From NCBI GenBank assembly GCA_964639275.1, contig CAZXCQ010000001.1, positions 1 through 64,000 on the forward strand: DNA of 64,000 nt, written 5' to 3'. The DNA is from CAZXCQ01 sp964639275 (GTDB lineage Bacteria > Desulfobacterota > DSM-4660 > Desulfatiglandales > Desulfatiglandaceae). This document shows positions 9,079 through 18,025 of this stretch, piece after piece (the stretch's first letter is position 1; every line of letters starts with the position of its first letter). Under the pieces are notes generated by a model. It had not been told where the DNA came from and made no database searches. It saw only the letters and a program-made list of their open reading frames with translations. Position numbers and translations under genes: made by a program.

Positions 9079-9335
9079 TACACACCATCTCCCGAGGTAA
9101 AGCCCCACTCCTTGCTACTCTCTTTGATAAAGTCGTAATTGGCCAAATATCCTTCTTTCATGGCCTGTTCTACTTCCTCCCTCTCTTTTTCAGCCAGCCT
9201 TTCGGAAATAAGCCTGCGGATCAATCCGGCCCTGCTGGAATGAACCCTGCTCGCCAGTCTATCCAGCCTCTCAACAATCATGTGGGGTAGTTTAATATTA
9301 ATTCTCTTCCTAGTTTGACCGGCATCGGTTGCCAT
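9078..9335 (-). CDS. Ribbon-helix-helix antitoxin partner of MazF
   Basis: The protein has 85 residues. Its N-terminus (TRKRINIKLPHMIVERLDRL) followed by SSRAGLIRRLISERLAEK is a ribbon-helix-helix DNA-binding fold. The acidic C-terminus (about 55-85, MKEGYLANYDFIKESSKEW) is the likely toxin-binding tail. It should repress its own promoter and neutralise the downstream toxin. GGGGGT precedes the ATG. Its order (antitoxin first) and one-base overlap with the toxin support the assignment. The upstream region 9336-9412 should hold the autoregulated promoter, though no clear operator is visible. Confidence 0.85.
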   Translation of the reverse strand: MATDAGQTRKRINIKLPHMIVERLDRLASRVHSSRAGLIRRLISERLAEKEREEVEQAMKEGYLANYDFIKESSKEWGFTSGDGV

Positions 9336-9532
9336 AATACCCCCTAACTATGCACAGTTTCTTGGTACCAATCCAAAATACCAAAAAAAGATATCGCTCT
9401 CAAGCATAATAGGTGTACCCCTTGGAAAAGCCCCAAGAATCACTCCAGAATAGCCCGCATGCCAGACCTTTTCCCCGCTTGTTAAGATGTTATGCTTTAT
9501 TTTCCCGGGACATGTTCAAACCGCGAAAGGGA

Positions 9533-9561
9533 TTGACGAAAACGAGAAAAGGGATTATAAA
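9533..9561 (+). promoter_or_regulatory. Sigma70-like promoter in the 9336-9765 gap
   Basis: TTGACG (9533-9538) and TATAAA (9556-9561) are separated by 17 bases, close to the consensus. The direction is plus, toward the metallophosphoesterase about 200 bases downstream. Inside the leader, a 19-codon ORF starting at 9628 has AGGAG upstream and encodes a single CPRC motif. It may be chance or a leader peptide. Nothing else in 9336-9765 looks like a gene. Confidence 0.5.
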
Positions 9562-9765
9562 AACAAATATGAGCCAAACGCGTTTGGAAAAGAAGTTCTC
9601 ATGGTGCTAAAAGGAGACGGACAATAGATGTTGTCTGGGGATCTTCAGTGTCCAAGATGTGGAAGAATGGCCAATGGCCCTGTATGAGAGAGAGTCAACG
9701 GTTCGATTCCGCAGTCCTTGCAACGTAGTCAGGACAGGTCTGGTTGAGGAAAGGAAGAGATCGCT

Positions 9766-11094
9766 ATGGAATTGACCAGACGCCGGTTTTTGAGATTGTG
9801 TAGCCTGGCCGCCCTAGGCGGCCTCAGCGTCAACCTATCGGGATGTGGAGGAAAAGCCCTTACGGGGAGCCTTCAGCACGCAGCGGCTCAGGGGCGTGCC
9901 AGTCCTGTACCCCAGGCAGAAAGGTTTGTCTTGCGAAATGATCTGGCTGCCGTCCCCCGTGTAGAGGCAAAGAAACCACAGGAGCGGTTGATCACCCTTG
10001 CACAGCTTTCCGATATTCACATCACGCTGGACGAGTTCAGCCTCACGGCCTATCCCCAACTGGAACGTATGGTGGATCGGTTTGGAGACTCAATCGGGTT
10101 TTGCGGTCTGGATCGTCCTGAGATCCAGGAACATTTCGACGTCGATGTGCTTCGGGCCGTTGTCAAAACCTTGAATGCGTCAAAGGATAACATCGATCTT
10201 GTGATCAACACTGGCGATTCCCTGGACATTGGGACGATGCCAGAACTCCTCGCCTTTTTGTCCGAGATGAACAACCTGGACATTCCCTGGTTTCAGACGA
10301 TAGGAAACCACGACTGCCTGGGGCTCGGAAACATCCCGCCACGGTACCTGGATGCCTTTTCCAATCTGGGTTTCGTCGACAAGGAAACATTTATCAAGAA
10401 ACATTTTCCGGGCGAGAAAAAGGCCGTCAAAGTGGCATACGGCTCCCGCGCTAAGGGGTTTGATTTCAGCCCCGGATTCGCGGGGTTTCCGGAAAGCAGT
10501 CGGGGGTATTACGCTTTTACTGCACGGCCCCCCATTCAAGGTGGGGCAGGGCAGCTGATCCAGCCCGGTATAAGGTTCTATGTTCTAAACACCAGCAGGA
10601 GGGCAGGTACCGCCATGGGCCGGGTGGACAAGGGACAGCTTGATTGGCTTTCCGGGCAACTGGAAAGACATCCCAATCATCTTGCCCTGGTTGTTTCGCA
10701 TCATCCGATCCACATGATCAGCGAAGGTCGAGATGAGCTGGTCAGGATCCTTCACCGCTACCCACAGGTCATCGCGCTCCTTTGCGGCCACGACCATATG
10801 CATCACATCGAGGCCTTTGCGCAACCGGGCGATCCGGCACGGGGGTTTTGGCAAATCCAGACGTCTTCTTTGATTGACTTTCCTCAACAGGGACGTATCG
10901 TGGAAGTCTTGAACAATGGAGACGGCACCGGCACGATTCGCACATTTGTCTTCAACCAGCAGGCACGCGGGCACCTGGGCGAGAATGCCCGGGCCTCGTA
11001 CAAGTCAGCAAAAGGGGAACTGTTTGACGGCTCCGGGACAACCCGGGATCGCGACGTAGCCCTCCTTTTCCAGATGCCGATCATGGGGCAGTAA
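9766..11094 (+). CDS. Tat-exported metallophosphoesterase, probable lipoprotein
   Basis: The 442-residue product begins with a twin-arginine signal (TRRRFLRLCSLAALGG) ending in a lipobox-like LSGC, so a folded enzyme is probably exported and lipidated. Calcineurin-type metal-binding motifs follow in order: LSDIHIT, NTGDSLD, IGNHDC, SHHPIH and CGHDHMHH. These hold a binuclear metal centre that hydrolyses phosphomono- or diesters. The substrate cannot be read from sequence. A segment rich in Gly/Phe (about 225-260) may be a specificity insertion. GGAAG precedes the ATG. It stands alone, downstream of the promoter at 9533. Confidence 0.85.
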   Translation: MELTRRRFLRLCSLAALGGLSVNLSGCGGKALTGSLQHAAAQGRASPVPQAERFVLRNDLAAVPRVEAKKPQERLITLAQLSDIHITLDEFSLTAYPQLERMVDRFGDSIGFCGLDRPEIQEHFDVDVLRAVVKTLNASKDNIDLVINTGDSLDIGTMPELLAFLSEMNNLDIPWFQTIGNHDCLGLGNIPPRYLDAFSNLGFVDKETFIKKHFPGEKKAVKVAYGSRAKGFDFSPGFAGFPESSRGYYAFTARPPIQGGAGQLIQPGIRFYVLNTSRRAGTAMGRVDKGQLDWLSGQLERHPNHLALVVSHHPIHMISEGRDELVRILHRYPQVIALLCGHDHMHHIEAFAQPGDPARGFWQIQTSSLIDFPQQGRIVEVLNNGDGTGTIRTFVFNQQARGHLGENARASYKSAKGELFDGSGTTRDRDVALLFQMPIMGQ

Positions 11095-11140
11095 ATCAGG
11101 GGGGCTTTACTGCCACTTTTCTAACCGGTTACCAAATTTC

Positions 11141-11644
11141 TTATCTCACTCGGTGCGACCTATTGATTTCCCGACTATCATTTTCAGGAGAATTTACGGC
11201 GTTACGATATTCTATTATCTTCTCTCTTACTAATTTTTCTTCCTCAGGGGATAGCGGCTTATATCCTCTGCTATAAGTCCATCCATATCCCCATCTGTAC
11301 CAGGTTGGAAAATAAGCGCTTCCACCAACCCTCACCCCATTGTACATTAGTTCTGCCAATTCAGCGTCTTTTGTTTTCTCATAGACACATTCCTTTAATT
11401 CAATGTCAGCCCTCTTCCGCTCCTCCTCAGTCCCTCCGCGCCAATAAGCAAGGTCGTGTCTATAACAGCATTCAAGCCAATCTTTACCTGAAAAGGGTGA
11501 TTTATCAAAAAAAAGACTACACCCATCACTTCTAAAATCATTTAGCTCAAGAGTTGTGGCGCAGGCATTTAGTGCCAGCAGAGATATTAGAATCGTACAG
11601 GTAAAATACTTTCCCCTTTGTCGAATTCTTGCTAATTTTTTCAT
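11141..11644 (-). CDS. Phospholipase A2-like lipoprotein
   Basis: The protein has 167 residues with a signal peptide and lipobox (LLALNAC, Cys 28). The central motif DWLECCYRHDLAYWRGG followed by RADIELKECV resembles the calcium/His-Asp active site of secreted phospholipase A2 (CCxxHDxxY ... D). If active it would hydrolyse sn-2 acyl chains at the outer membrane or on outside targets. The calcium-binding glycine loop upstream of the motif (SDGCSLFFDKSPF) is only loosely similar, so activity is uncertain. No strong Shine-Dalgarno precedes the ATG. The opposite strand neighbours are unrelated. Confidence 0.6.
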   Translation of the reverse strand: MKKLARIRQRGKYFTCTILISLLALNACATTLELNDFRSDGCSLFFDKSPFSGKDWLECCYRHDLAYWRGGTEEERKRADIELKECVYEKTKDAELAELMYNGVRVGGSAYFPTWYRWGYGWTYSRGYKPLSPEEEKLVREKIIEYRNAVNSPENDSREINRSHRVR

Positions 11645-11824
11645 GATTCTAACAGTTTTTTTCAGAAAATCCGCCTAACATAAAGATTAAATGGACTTTA
11701 TTTAAGCCTCGAAACCAGGCCCTTTACGCTTAGAAAGGGAAAGTGGAAGCACAACCCCTCATTCAACAAGGGCCAGGGGGAATTCGCGGGGTTTGGATCC
11801 CAAGGCTGATCACGGCTTATCCCC

Positions 11825-12439
11825 TCAATCGCCTGCCACGATCTCCACGCGGCGGTTGAGCTGTTTGTTCTCTTTGGAGGTGTTTGGCATTAGGGGCATA
11901 CCCTCGCCATACCCCATGACCTTTAGCCGATCAGGCAAAATCCCGCATTGGTCGGTTAGGTACTTTTTGACTGCAGAGGCCCGTTTGAAGCTGAGCTTGA
12001 GGTTGTATTCCTCTTTGCCGTCAGAGTCGGTGTGGCCGTTGATGGTGATAGCACGGTCTCTCAGTTTCGGGCCCCTCAGGGCCTTTCCCAGTTGGTTCAG
12101 CGTCTCATAGGATTCCCGACGAATCCGGTAGGAATTGACATCGAATTGGATCTGAAGATTCACAAAACCGCCCTTTCTCTTTTCGGGGACCCTGATCGTC
12201 TCCCACGTCTCGACCCCTTTCTCCTTCTTCAGGACCTTGACCTCCCGGGTCTTCTCCGGTGGCTTGGGCTTGCTGGCCAGGGATTCCCAGCCGGCCTTCT
12301 CTGAAGAGCGGTCTTCATCAGAGCCCAGGAGACTTTGCGTGATTCCATCGGATGTGGTCTCAAAACCGTACTTCCCGGCAAAACAGGTACTGGCGAAAAT
12401 GAGAAATACCGCCGCAAATTGCAAAATCTCTCGTTTCAT
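11825..12439 (-). CDS. OmpA-family outer-membrane peptidoglycan-binding protein
   Basis: From the ATG at 12439 (GGGAGGT upstream) the product has 204 residues: a signal peptide ending STCFA|GK, a low-complexity middle and an OmpA C-terminal domain (about 90-204). Features are VNLQIQFDVNSYRI, TINGHTDSDGKEEYNLKLSFKRA and NRRVEIV; the Asp and Arg residues bind diaminopimelate in peptidoglycan. There is no beta-barrel domain, so it is a periplasmic or lipid-free tether. It faces away from the large envelope cluster that begins at 13114 but may serve the same envelope structure. Confidence 0.85.
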   Translation of the reverse strand: MKREILQFAAVFLIFASTCFAGKYGFETTSDGITQSLLGSDEDRSSEKAGWESLASKPKPPEKTREVKVLKKEKGVETWETIRVPEKRKGGFVNLQIQFDVNSYRIRRESYETLNQLGKALRGPKLRDRAITINGHTDSDGKEEYNLKLSFKRASAVKKYLTDQCGILPDRLKVMGYGEGMPLMPNTSKENKQLNRRVEIVAGD

Positions 12440-12675
12440 AATGACCTCCCTACTTAAAATAAAAATGGCGGGATTTTGATACTCTATCCAAATCCAAACA
12501 GACGATTGGAATTGAAATATAACATAATCATGAGAAGCCATTCAAATGATTTTGTAATCTCGCGAGGGGCATACAAGGGCCATTTCAAGGCACTGGAATT
12601 GAGCATGGTTCGGCGCATTTTTTTGTTTGTTTGTTTGATTTGGCAGCGGTTGATTAAAAAAAATGGATGGAAAAA

Positions 12676-12704
12676 TTGACATTACCGCCCCTCTGAGGGA
12701 TAAT
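12676..12704 (+). promoter_or_regulatory. Sigma70-like promoter ahead of the envelope cluster
   Basis: TTGACA (12676-12681) and GATAAT (12699-12704) are 17 bases apart. The direction matches the VWA gene at 13114, leaving a leader of about 400 bases. The rest of 12440-13113 holds no convincing gene. A perfect odd palindrome, GGTCAATTTGACC, sits at 12915-12927 and could be an operator. Confidence 0.5.
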
Positions 12705-13113
12705 AATAGTGTATTAGACTTGAGCTTCTCTTTGGCCTCCAGTTGTTGTTTTGCCAATAATCTTCCCAGGTGCAGCCATGAGAAAACTGAGTCCTAAGAT
12801 ATTCCCGTCTCTCGCATTTGCTTTTTTGTCACCCTATTCCATCTGTTCGCCTCTCCATCCGATTCAAAGGCAATCTCCCTTGGCTTGGCCTGACTGGAGC
12901 AGAACAGAATGGAGGGGTCAATTTGACCTTTAGGAGTTTGCCACTTTACGTGCCAAATTAGACTTTTAAGAGCATGGGTTAGAAACATGGTGCCAATGCT
13001 AGGAGGTCCCCGCCGTGAAAATGCCGGATTTTTGGACTTTTCGGCAGAGGCATCGTCCCCTCTTTAATTATTTAACAACCTCACATTCAGCGGATAGGGA
13101 GGAGGAATGAGAA

Positions 13114-13854
13114 ATGAGCAAGCTTACATTGTTCTTGTGCTGCGTAATTTCCGTTTTCGCCATTGTCAGCGTGGCAAATGCTGGCCAGGCACCAAAGGGA
13201 GTTTACCTTACTAAACAGGAAGCACAGGCCAAGGCAGACGCCTTAAAAGGAAAGGTTTACAAAGATCAAATCGAGTGGGTTTACGATTTGGACGGCAACA
13301 TCCTTAACGTGCGCCCGAAGATTCAGCCAGAGGGATATCATGATAGTAATGGAAATTGGATTAAAGGCGCCCCTACAGGGTATCACGTAGTCCATGATAT
13401 GAATACGGGAGCTGTGTATTGGTATAAAGATGATCCAATTGCCTTTTCTGTAGTATATGTTATTGATGCTTCTGGAAGTATGTCCGGAGCTAAACTATCG
13501 GAAGCCAAGGCATCGGTAAGGGGTGGCCTCGATTATTTGGCCAAGAAAGGAGCCAAAGGCATCGAGATAGCACTATTTTACTTTAGTGGTTGCGGCAACT
13601 GCAATTTGGTCCAGCCGTTTACGACCGACTACGAAGGAATTAAGAAAAAGCTTAACTTTTCCGCAAGTGGAGGTACGCCCATAACCTTTTCGCTGAAAAA
13701 GGTATCCAACTATCTCAGAAAGAATGGCAAAGGGGACAGCGGTGAGATCATTCTTCTATCAGATGGCGGAGAAAGCTGCCAAAATCCAAACTCCCCAGAA
13801 AAAGTGGCTGGTGATATTTACGTGAAGAGGAAATATTTTGATAACCTAAAATAG
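13114..13854 (+). CDS. Secreted VWA-domain protein, N-terminal part of a split domain
   Basis: The 246-residue product has a signal peptide (cut after SVANA), a region of about 90 residues, then a von Willebrand factor A domain. The MIDAS metal site is present: DASGS at residues 118-122, a Thr loop in SGGTPITFSL, and the LLSDGGES strand. The protein then ends with TAG just where the last beta strand and helix should follow. Those missing pieces are encoded by the next ORF in the same frame. A Shine-Dalgarno (GGGAGGAGG) precedes the ATG. VWA domains bind protein ligands through the metal site. This looks like the first gene of the plus-strand envelope cluster. Confidence 0.75.
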   Translation: MSKLTLFLCCVISVFAIVSVANAGQAPKGVYLTKQEAQAKADALKGKVYKDQIEWVYDLDGNILNVRPKIQPEGYHDSNGNWIKGAPTGYHVVHDMNTGAVYWYKDDPIAFSVVYVIDASGSMSGAKLSEAKASVRGGLDYLAKKGAKGIEIALFYFSGCGNCNLVQPFTTDYEGIKKKLNFSASGGTPITFSLKKVSNYLRKNGKGDSGEIILLSDGGESCQNPNSPEKVAGDIYVKRKYFDNLK

Positions 13855-13863
13855 GAGAGGATT

Positions 13864-14280
13864 ATGAAATCTATATTTGGGCTCATATTGGCGTTATTTC
13901 TCTCGGCGGCTTGGATATCGATAGGGCTGGCACAGGGCGGACAGAAGTTGAACGATATGCCTATCCGCATACACGCTATCGGTTTTGATATCAAGAAAGG
14001 CTCTGCGGAAGAAAAACAGCTTAAAGGGATAGCAAGAAACGGAGGGGGCTCCTATTATCCTGCATCCAATGCGGAAGAGTTAAATGAAGTGCTCAAAGCT
14101 ACCGTGGAAAAGGCTATTCTGGAGAGCACTCCTCCACCTCCTCCCAAACAACAACCCCGCTTCCAGGAGGACACCTGGCAGAGCATTCGTGAACGCGATT
14201 CCTCCTCGACAGGACTGGCCGAGGAACCGTTAGAGAGGAGAAAGATACCCAAAGGGCATAGGACCGGTTATGGATTCTAG
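13864..14280 (+). CDS. Secreted C-terminal VWA fragment with its own signal peptide
   Basis: This 138-residue ORF starts nine bases after the previous stop and in the same reading frame. It has its own GGAGAGG ribosome site and a second, strong signal peptide (about residues 1-24, ending GLAQG). The mature part begins MPIRIHAIGFDI and continues GGGSYYPASNAEELNEVLKATV. That is the final strand and helices of a VWA domain, which the upstream ORF lacks. A Pro-rich linker and a charged tail follow. Either the two exported halves assemble outside the cytoplasm, or the locus is a VWA gene interrupted by duplicated signal-peptide DNA. Confidence 0.65.
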   Translation: MKSIFGLILALFLSAAWISIGLAQGGQKLNDMPIRIHAIGFDIKKGSAEEKQLKGIARNGGGSYYPASNAEELNEVLKATVEKAILESTPPPPPKQQPRFQEDTWQSIRERDSSSTGLAEEPLERRKIPKGHRTGYGF

Positions 14281-14369
14281 CCCGATGCACCCGGGTTTTG
14301 GGGTGAAAGGGATACCTAACGCCCGACAATGCGATGTTAACCATAACTGACGGAAAGGAGGGACGAGAG

Positions 14370-17300
14370 ATGGCCCAGCGTCATTCCTTTTTCTTAAGTT
14401 TCGTCCTGATCGCATTTCTTGTCCTTGCATGGGCAGGGGTGGCTCTTGGGGAGAATCGCGGAATCACCGTCAAGATCAGGGCCTCAAATGACGCCAATGC
14501 GCCTGTGAGCGAGAGCGTTAAACTCTATGACAGCAGCTATGCCCTCGTGATTGGCATCGACAACTACACGGCTGGATGGCCGAAGCTGAAGAACGCAATT
14601 GCTGACGCCAAAGAAGTTGCCGCAGAATTAGAAAAGAGGGGTTTTGAAGTGACCTTTAAGGAAAACCTTGACAGCGCAAATTTGCGGGAAACCCTTAGAG
14701 AGTTCTTTCTAAAGGGGCAGGATCCCAACGCCCGCCTCTTTCTATGGTATGCGGGCCACGGCCATAGCCTCAAGGACGAGGGGTTCCTGGTTCCGGCTGA
14801 CGCGCCACCTCCGACTGCACGCAAGTTCAAACTCAAGTCCATTCACATGCGTGAGTTCGGTAGCTTAATGCGGCTCGCCGAATCAAAACACGTTTTCGCC
14901 GTGTTTGACAGCTGTTTTTCAGGCACCATCTTCAAGACTCGGGCCGGCATGGTGCCTGCTGCCGTCACTCACGCCACGACCAAGCCGGTGAGGCAGTTTT
15001 TGGCCTCTGGCGACGCCAACCAGGAGGTCCGTGACGACGGTACCTTCCGCAAGGTCTTTTTGAGTGCCCTGCGGGGCGAAAGTCGGGCTGACGCAAATGG
15101 GGATGGCTATCTTCTGGGAAGCGAGTTAGGGCTTTATCTTTATAATGAGGTTACCAATTACACCGAAGAGGCCCAGACACCCCTTTATGGGAAGCTGCAG
15201 GATCCGGATTTTAACCTTGGCGATTTCGTATTCTTGCTCCCGGACCGGGGTGGGGCTAAAGCCGCCTCCACTGAAGGTCCCAAGGAGGGTGCCACCAAAG
15301 CGACTGCGCAGACCGGGGAAGACAAGATGGTCGAGATTGCGTTCTGGGCGTCGATTGCGGCAGGCGACGATCCTGCTGAATTTGAAAACTATCTGGAAAA
15401 GTATCCCAAAGGTGACTATGTGACCCTTGCTAGACACAAGATAGAAACGCTACGGGCCCCAAAGCCGGTCCCCCCGGAAGATAAAACGTCGGCAGCCACC
15501 GTGACGAAAGGAGAGAAACAGGCCAAGGTCCAGGAAAAGAAAGAAGAAGAGACCCATTTGCGCATTGGCGCCGATGCCAAGCTCGTGCAGGCAAGTGAAA
15601 AATCCCAGCAACAGGAATGGAGTCCAGTGGCCCCTTCCCAGGCTGAAAAGCCCTTTGTCATCGCAGCAGCAACCGGGCTTGATCAGGTCTTTGCCGGCAC
15701 AGGCAAACCGACGGTTCTGAAGAAGGGCACTGAAGCGCCACAGGCCGCCGGGATGAAGGATGGCTATGCGATTGCGCCCGACGCATGGGCACTAAGCGAC
15801 CCCCAGGGAGACAGCCTTTACAAGGTGGATGGCAGGTGGATTCACATGAAGGCCAACGGCGGCCACAATATCTGGGACTGCAACCGCGACCTGGCGCCCA
15901 TCCTGTGGGTAAACACGCCTGGGAGGGATAGCTGGACCGCACAGGTGAAATTCGAGCTTGCGGCCCGCATTGGGAACACCCATGTGGGTCTGGTCGTCTG
16001 GAATGGGAGGGAGGAGCGACCCGTCAACGCCCTCTATTTCGGCCCTGTGGGGACAAACCAGATCCAGGTGGCCGGATCTTACCGAGACGGATGCCGAAGC
16101 GGGCCGGGTCACCTGTCAAAGCAGAAGGGCAGCACTGGAGATTTCGCTCTCCATTATACCGGTACCAGGGGATGGCTCCGCATATGCCGGCAGGGGGACC
16201 GGTTTACCTTCTATTTCAAATCCCCTTTTAAAAGGCAATGGCTTGAGGTAGGATCCCTTCTCACCGAGGCCAAGGATGGCTTTTCCCGTGTGGGCCTAAT
16301 CACTAAGACGTGGCGAAATGAGCCGGTTCAGGTATCCTTTGCTGACTTCCGGATCATGCCGGGCCTGACCGGGGTAAAGCGCTGGCAGCCGGCCTATTTT
16401 CGCCGGCTTGAAGAGTCAGGTGAGGCAACTTTTAGAGACAAGGATTTCACCGATTTCGAGTGGAGCGACCCCCAGGGCGATTCGGTCCACGAAATCGTGG
16501 GTTCAAAAGTAATGTTGAAGGCGAACGGGGGTCATAGTATCTGGGACTGTAACAGAGAGCTCGCCCCTATCCTCTCTGTGGAGACACCGCCGGCCGACAC
16601 CTGGACAGCACAGGTGGAATTTGAAATGCCATCGCGCATCGGCAATTCCCAGGTCGGCCTGGTGTTGTGGGACGGGGCAGAACAGCGACCGGTCCACGCC
16701 CTTTACTTTGGCCCAAGCGGTACAAACGAAATCGAGGTAGCCGGATCTTACCGAGACGGATGCCGAAGCGGCCCGGGCCACTTGGCCCAGGTCAAAGGGA
16801 GTTCGGGTGACTTCAGGCTAAAATATGACCGCACCAGGGGGTGGCTCCGCATCACCAAACAGGGCAACCTGGTCAGTTTCTATTTCAAGTCGCCCCACAA
16901 GAAGCAATGGCGGAAAATTGGTTCGCTCTTGACCACCGTAAAGGACGGCTTTGATCGGATCGGGCTGATGGCCAAAACCTGGCGGGGTGAGCCGGTCCAG
17001 ACAACCTTCTCCGACTTCACCCTGATGACAGGCGTGGCCGGAGCCAGGCGATGGATTCCCGATTATTTTGCCAGGCTGAAAAGCGGCAAACCCGAACTGT
17101 TTTCTGGAAGGGACTTTGTTGATTTTGAATGGAGCGATCCACAGGGAGATTCAGTCCACGAGATTGTCGGGGCAAGAGTCAAGTTGAAAGCAAACGGAGG
17201 CCACAGCATATGGGACTGTAACCGAGAGCTGGCACCCATGTTGACGGTTGAAGCGCCCCCCCGCGACACCTGGGTCACCCAGGTGGATTTCAACATGCCC

Positions 17301-17714
17301 TCGCGCGTGGGTAACTCCCATGTCGGTCTGGTCTTGTGGAACGGTGCTGAGGAACGACCGGTTCACGCCCTTTACTTCGGCCCTACGGGAACAAACGAGA
17401 TCCAGATAGCAGGCTCATACCGCGACGGATGCCGAAGCGGCCCAGATCATTTGGCCAAGGTAGAAGGAAATCAAGGCCAGTTTAGATCCGAGTATAAAGG
17501 GACCTCAGGTCGTCTTCGGATTATCAAGACCGGCCCCAACTACCGGTTCGCCTTCTGGTCGCCCGAGTCAAAGAAATGGGAGGACATGGGGAACGTTGAA
17601 ACCACGGTAAAGGATAACTTCAAACGCATCGGCCTGATCGCCAAGACCTGGCGCAACGAACCGGCTGAGGTAGAGTTCGCCAATTTCATGATCCTGCCAG
17701 GGGCCTGGCGATAA
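14370..17714 (+). CDS. Exported caspase-like protease with three C-terminal repeat modules
   Basis: The product has 1114 residues from the ATG at 14370 (AGGAGGG upstream). A signal peptide ends GVALG. The caspase/peptidase C14 domain (about 45-300) begins YALVIGIDNYTAGWPKL. The catalytic pair is His130 in YAGHGH and Cys182 in DSCFSG. A short conserved segment (about 330-360, FWASIAAGDDPAEFENYL) also occurs in the second caspase gene at 32314. A Lys/Glu-rich linker then leads to three modules of about 190 residues each (roughly 473-665, 697-888, 919-1111). These share SDPQGDS, ANGGHxIWDCNR and SYRDGCRSGP and look like beta-sandwich (concanavalin-like) folds. The target is unknown. Confidence 0.8.
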   Translation: MAQRHSFFLSFVLIAFLVLAWAGVALGENRGITVKIRASNDANAPVSESVKLYDSSYALVIGIDNYTAGWPKLKNAIADAKEVAAELEKRGFEVTFKENLDSANLRETLREFFLKGQDPNARLFLWYAGHGHSLKDEGFLVPADAPPPTARKFKLKSIHMREFGSLMRLAESKHVFAVFDSCFSGTIFKTRAGMVPAAVTHATTKPVRQFLASGDANQEVRDDGTFRKVFLSALRGESRADANGDGYLLGSELGLYLYNEVTNYTEEAQTPLYGKLQDPDFNLGDFVFLLPDRGGAKAASTEGPKEGATKATAQTGEDKMVEIAFWASIAAGDDPAEFENYLEKYPKGDYVTLARHKIETLRAPKPVPPEDKTSAATVTKGEKQAKVQEKKEEETHLRIGADAKLVQASEKSQQQEWSPVAPSQAEKPFVIAAATGLDQVFAGTGKPTVLKKGTEAPQAAGMKDGYAIAPDAWALSDPQGDSLYKVDGRWIHMKANGGHNIWDCNRDLAPILWVNTPGRDSWTAQVKFELAARIGNTHVGLVVWNGREERPVNALYFGPVGTNQIQVAGSYRDGCRSGPGHLSKQKGSTGDFALHYTGTRGWLRICRQGDRFTFYFKSPFKRQWLEVGSLLTEAKDGFSRVGLITKTWRNEPVQVSFADFRIMPGLTGVKRWQPAYFRRLEESGEATFRDKDFTDFEWSDPQGDSVHEIVGSKVMLKANGGHSIWDCNRELAPILSVETPPADTWTAQVEFEMPSRIGNSQVGLVLWDGAEQRPVHALYFGPSGTNEIEVAGSYRDGCRSGPGHLAQVKGSSGDFRLKYDRTRGWLRITKQGNLVSFYFKSPHKKQWRKIGSLLTTVKDGFDRIGLMAKTWRGEPVQTTFSDFTLMTGVAGARRWIPDYFARLKSGKPELFSGRDFVDFEWSDPQGDSVHEIVGARVKLKANGGHSIWDCNRELAPMLTVEAPPRDTWVTQVDFNMPSRVGNSHVGLVLWNGAEERPVHALYFGPTGTNEIQIAGSYRDGCRSGPDHLAKVEGNQGQFRSEYKGTSGRLRIIKTGPNYRFAFWSPESKKWEDMGNVETTVKDNFKRIGLIAKTWRNEPAEVEFANFMILPGAWR
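15785..17702 (+). repeat. Three tandem coding repeats of about 580 bp
   Basis: Units start near 15785, 16456 and 17125 and each encodes one C-terminal module of the caspase-like protein. They are separated by spacers of about 90 bp encoding WxPxYFxRL. Units 1 and 2 share an identical stretch of nearly 30 bases (from 16075 and 16743, around the SYRDGCRSG codons). That hints at recent gene conversion. Confidence 0.8.
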
Positions 17715-17788
17715 GATTTCAGGCTGCAAACGAAGCTACATTGCAATTCCGGGAACCTTGCCCAGGCCTTAGGGAAAGGGAGATTCTT

Positions 17789-17817
17789 TTGACATCTAGT
17801 CAAGATTCTGTTAAAAT
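17789..17817 (+). promoter_or_regulatory. Sigma70-like promoter for the FlgT-like operon
   Basis: TTGACA (17789-17794) and TAAAAT (17812-17817) are spaced by 17 bases, a near-consensus promoter. It lies in the 311-base gap after the caspase gene and points to the gene at 18026. This gap otherwise contains no gene. Confidence 0.6.
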
Positions 17818-18025
17818 TGTTTTTGTTTTTGATATCGCTTTTATCCGGTTCAAGCAGATAAAGTCAGACCTATTTGGCTTACTTCGCGATATTCTCTCCA
17901 GCCCCTTCCGCTCGGCAATCTCCTGCCAAGAGTTAGGGGTCACAATATTCTGATGCTTGATCAAATTCAATAGAATATTTCATGATTTTCAATTTTTTTC
18001 GAAATCAGGTGAAAGGAGAAATAAG

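Noticed and set aside
9413..9610. 65-codon plus-strand ORF upstream of the metallophosphoesterase
   Set aside because: It covers the likely promoter at 9533, starts without a ribosome site and shows no recognisable features.
9690..9715. GGTTCGATTCC resembling a tRNA T-loop
   Set aside because: Only about three base pairs of a T-stem form, and no matching acceptor, D or anticodon arms could be found nearby.
12751..12933. Short ORF with a hydrophobic start before the VWA gene
   Set aside because: There is no ribosome site, composition is non-coding and no family is recognised; it could be a chance frame in the leader.
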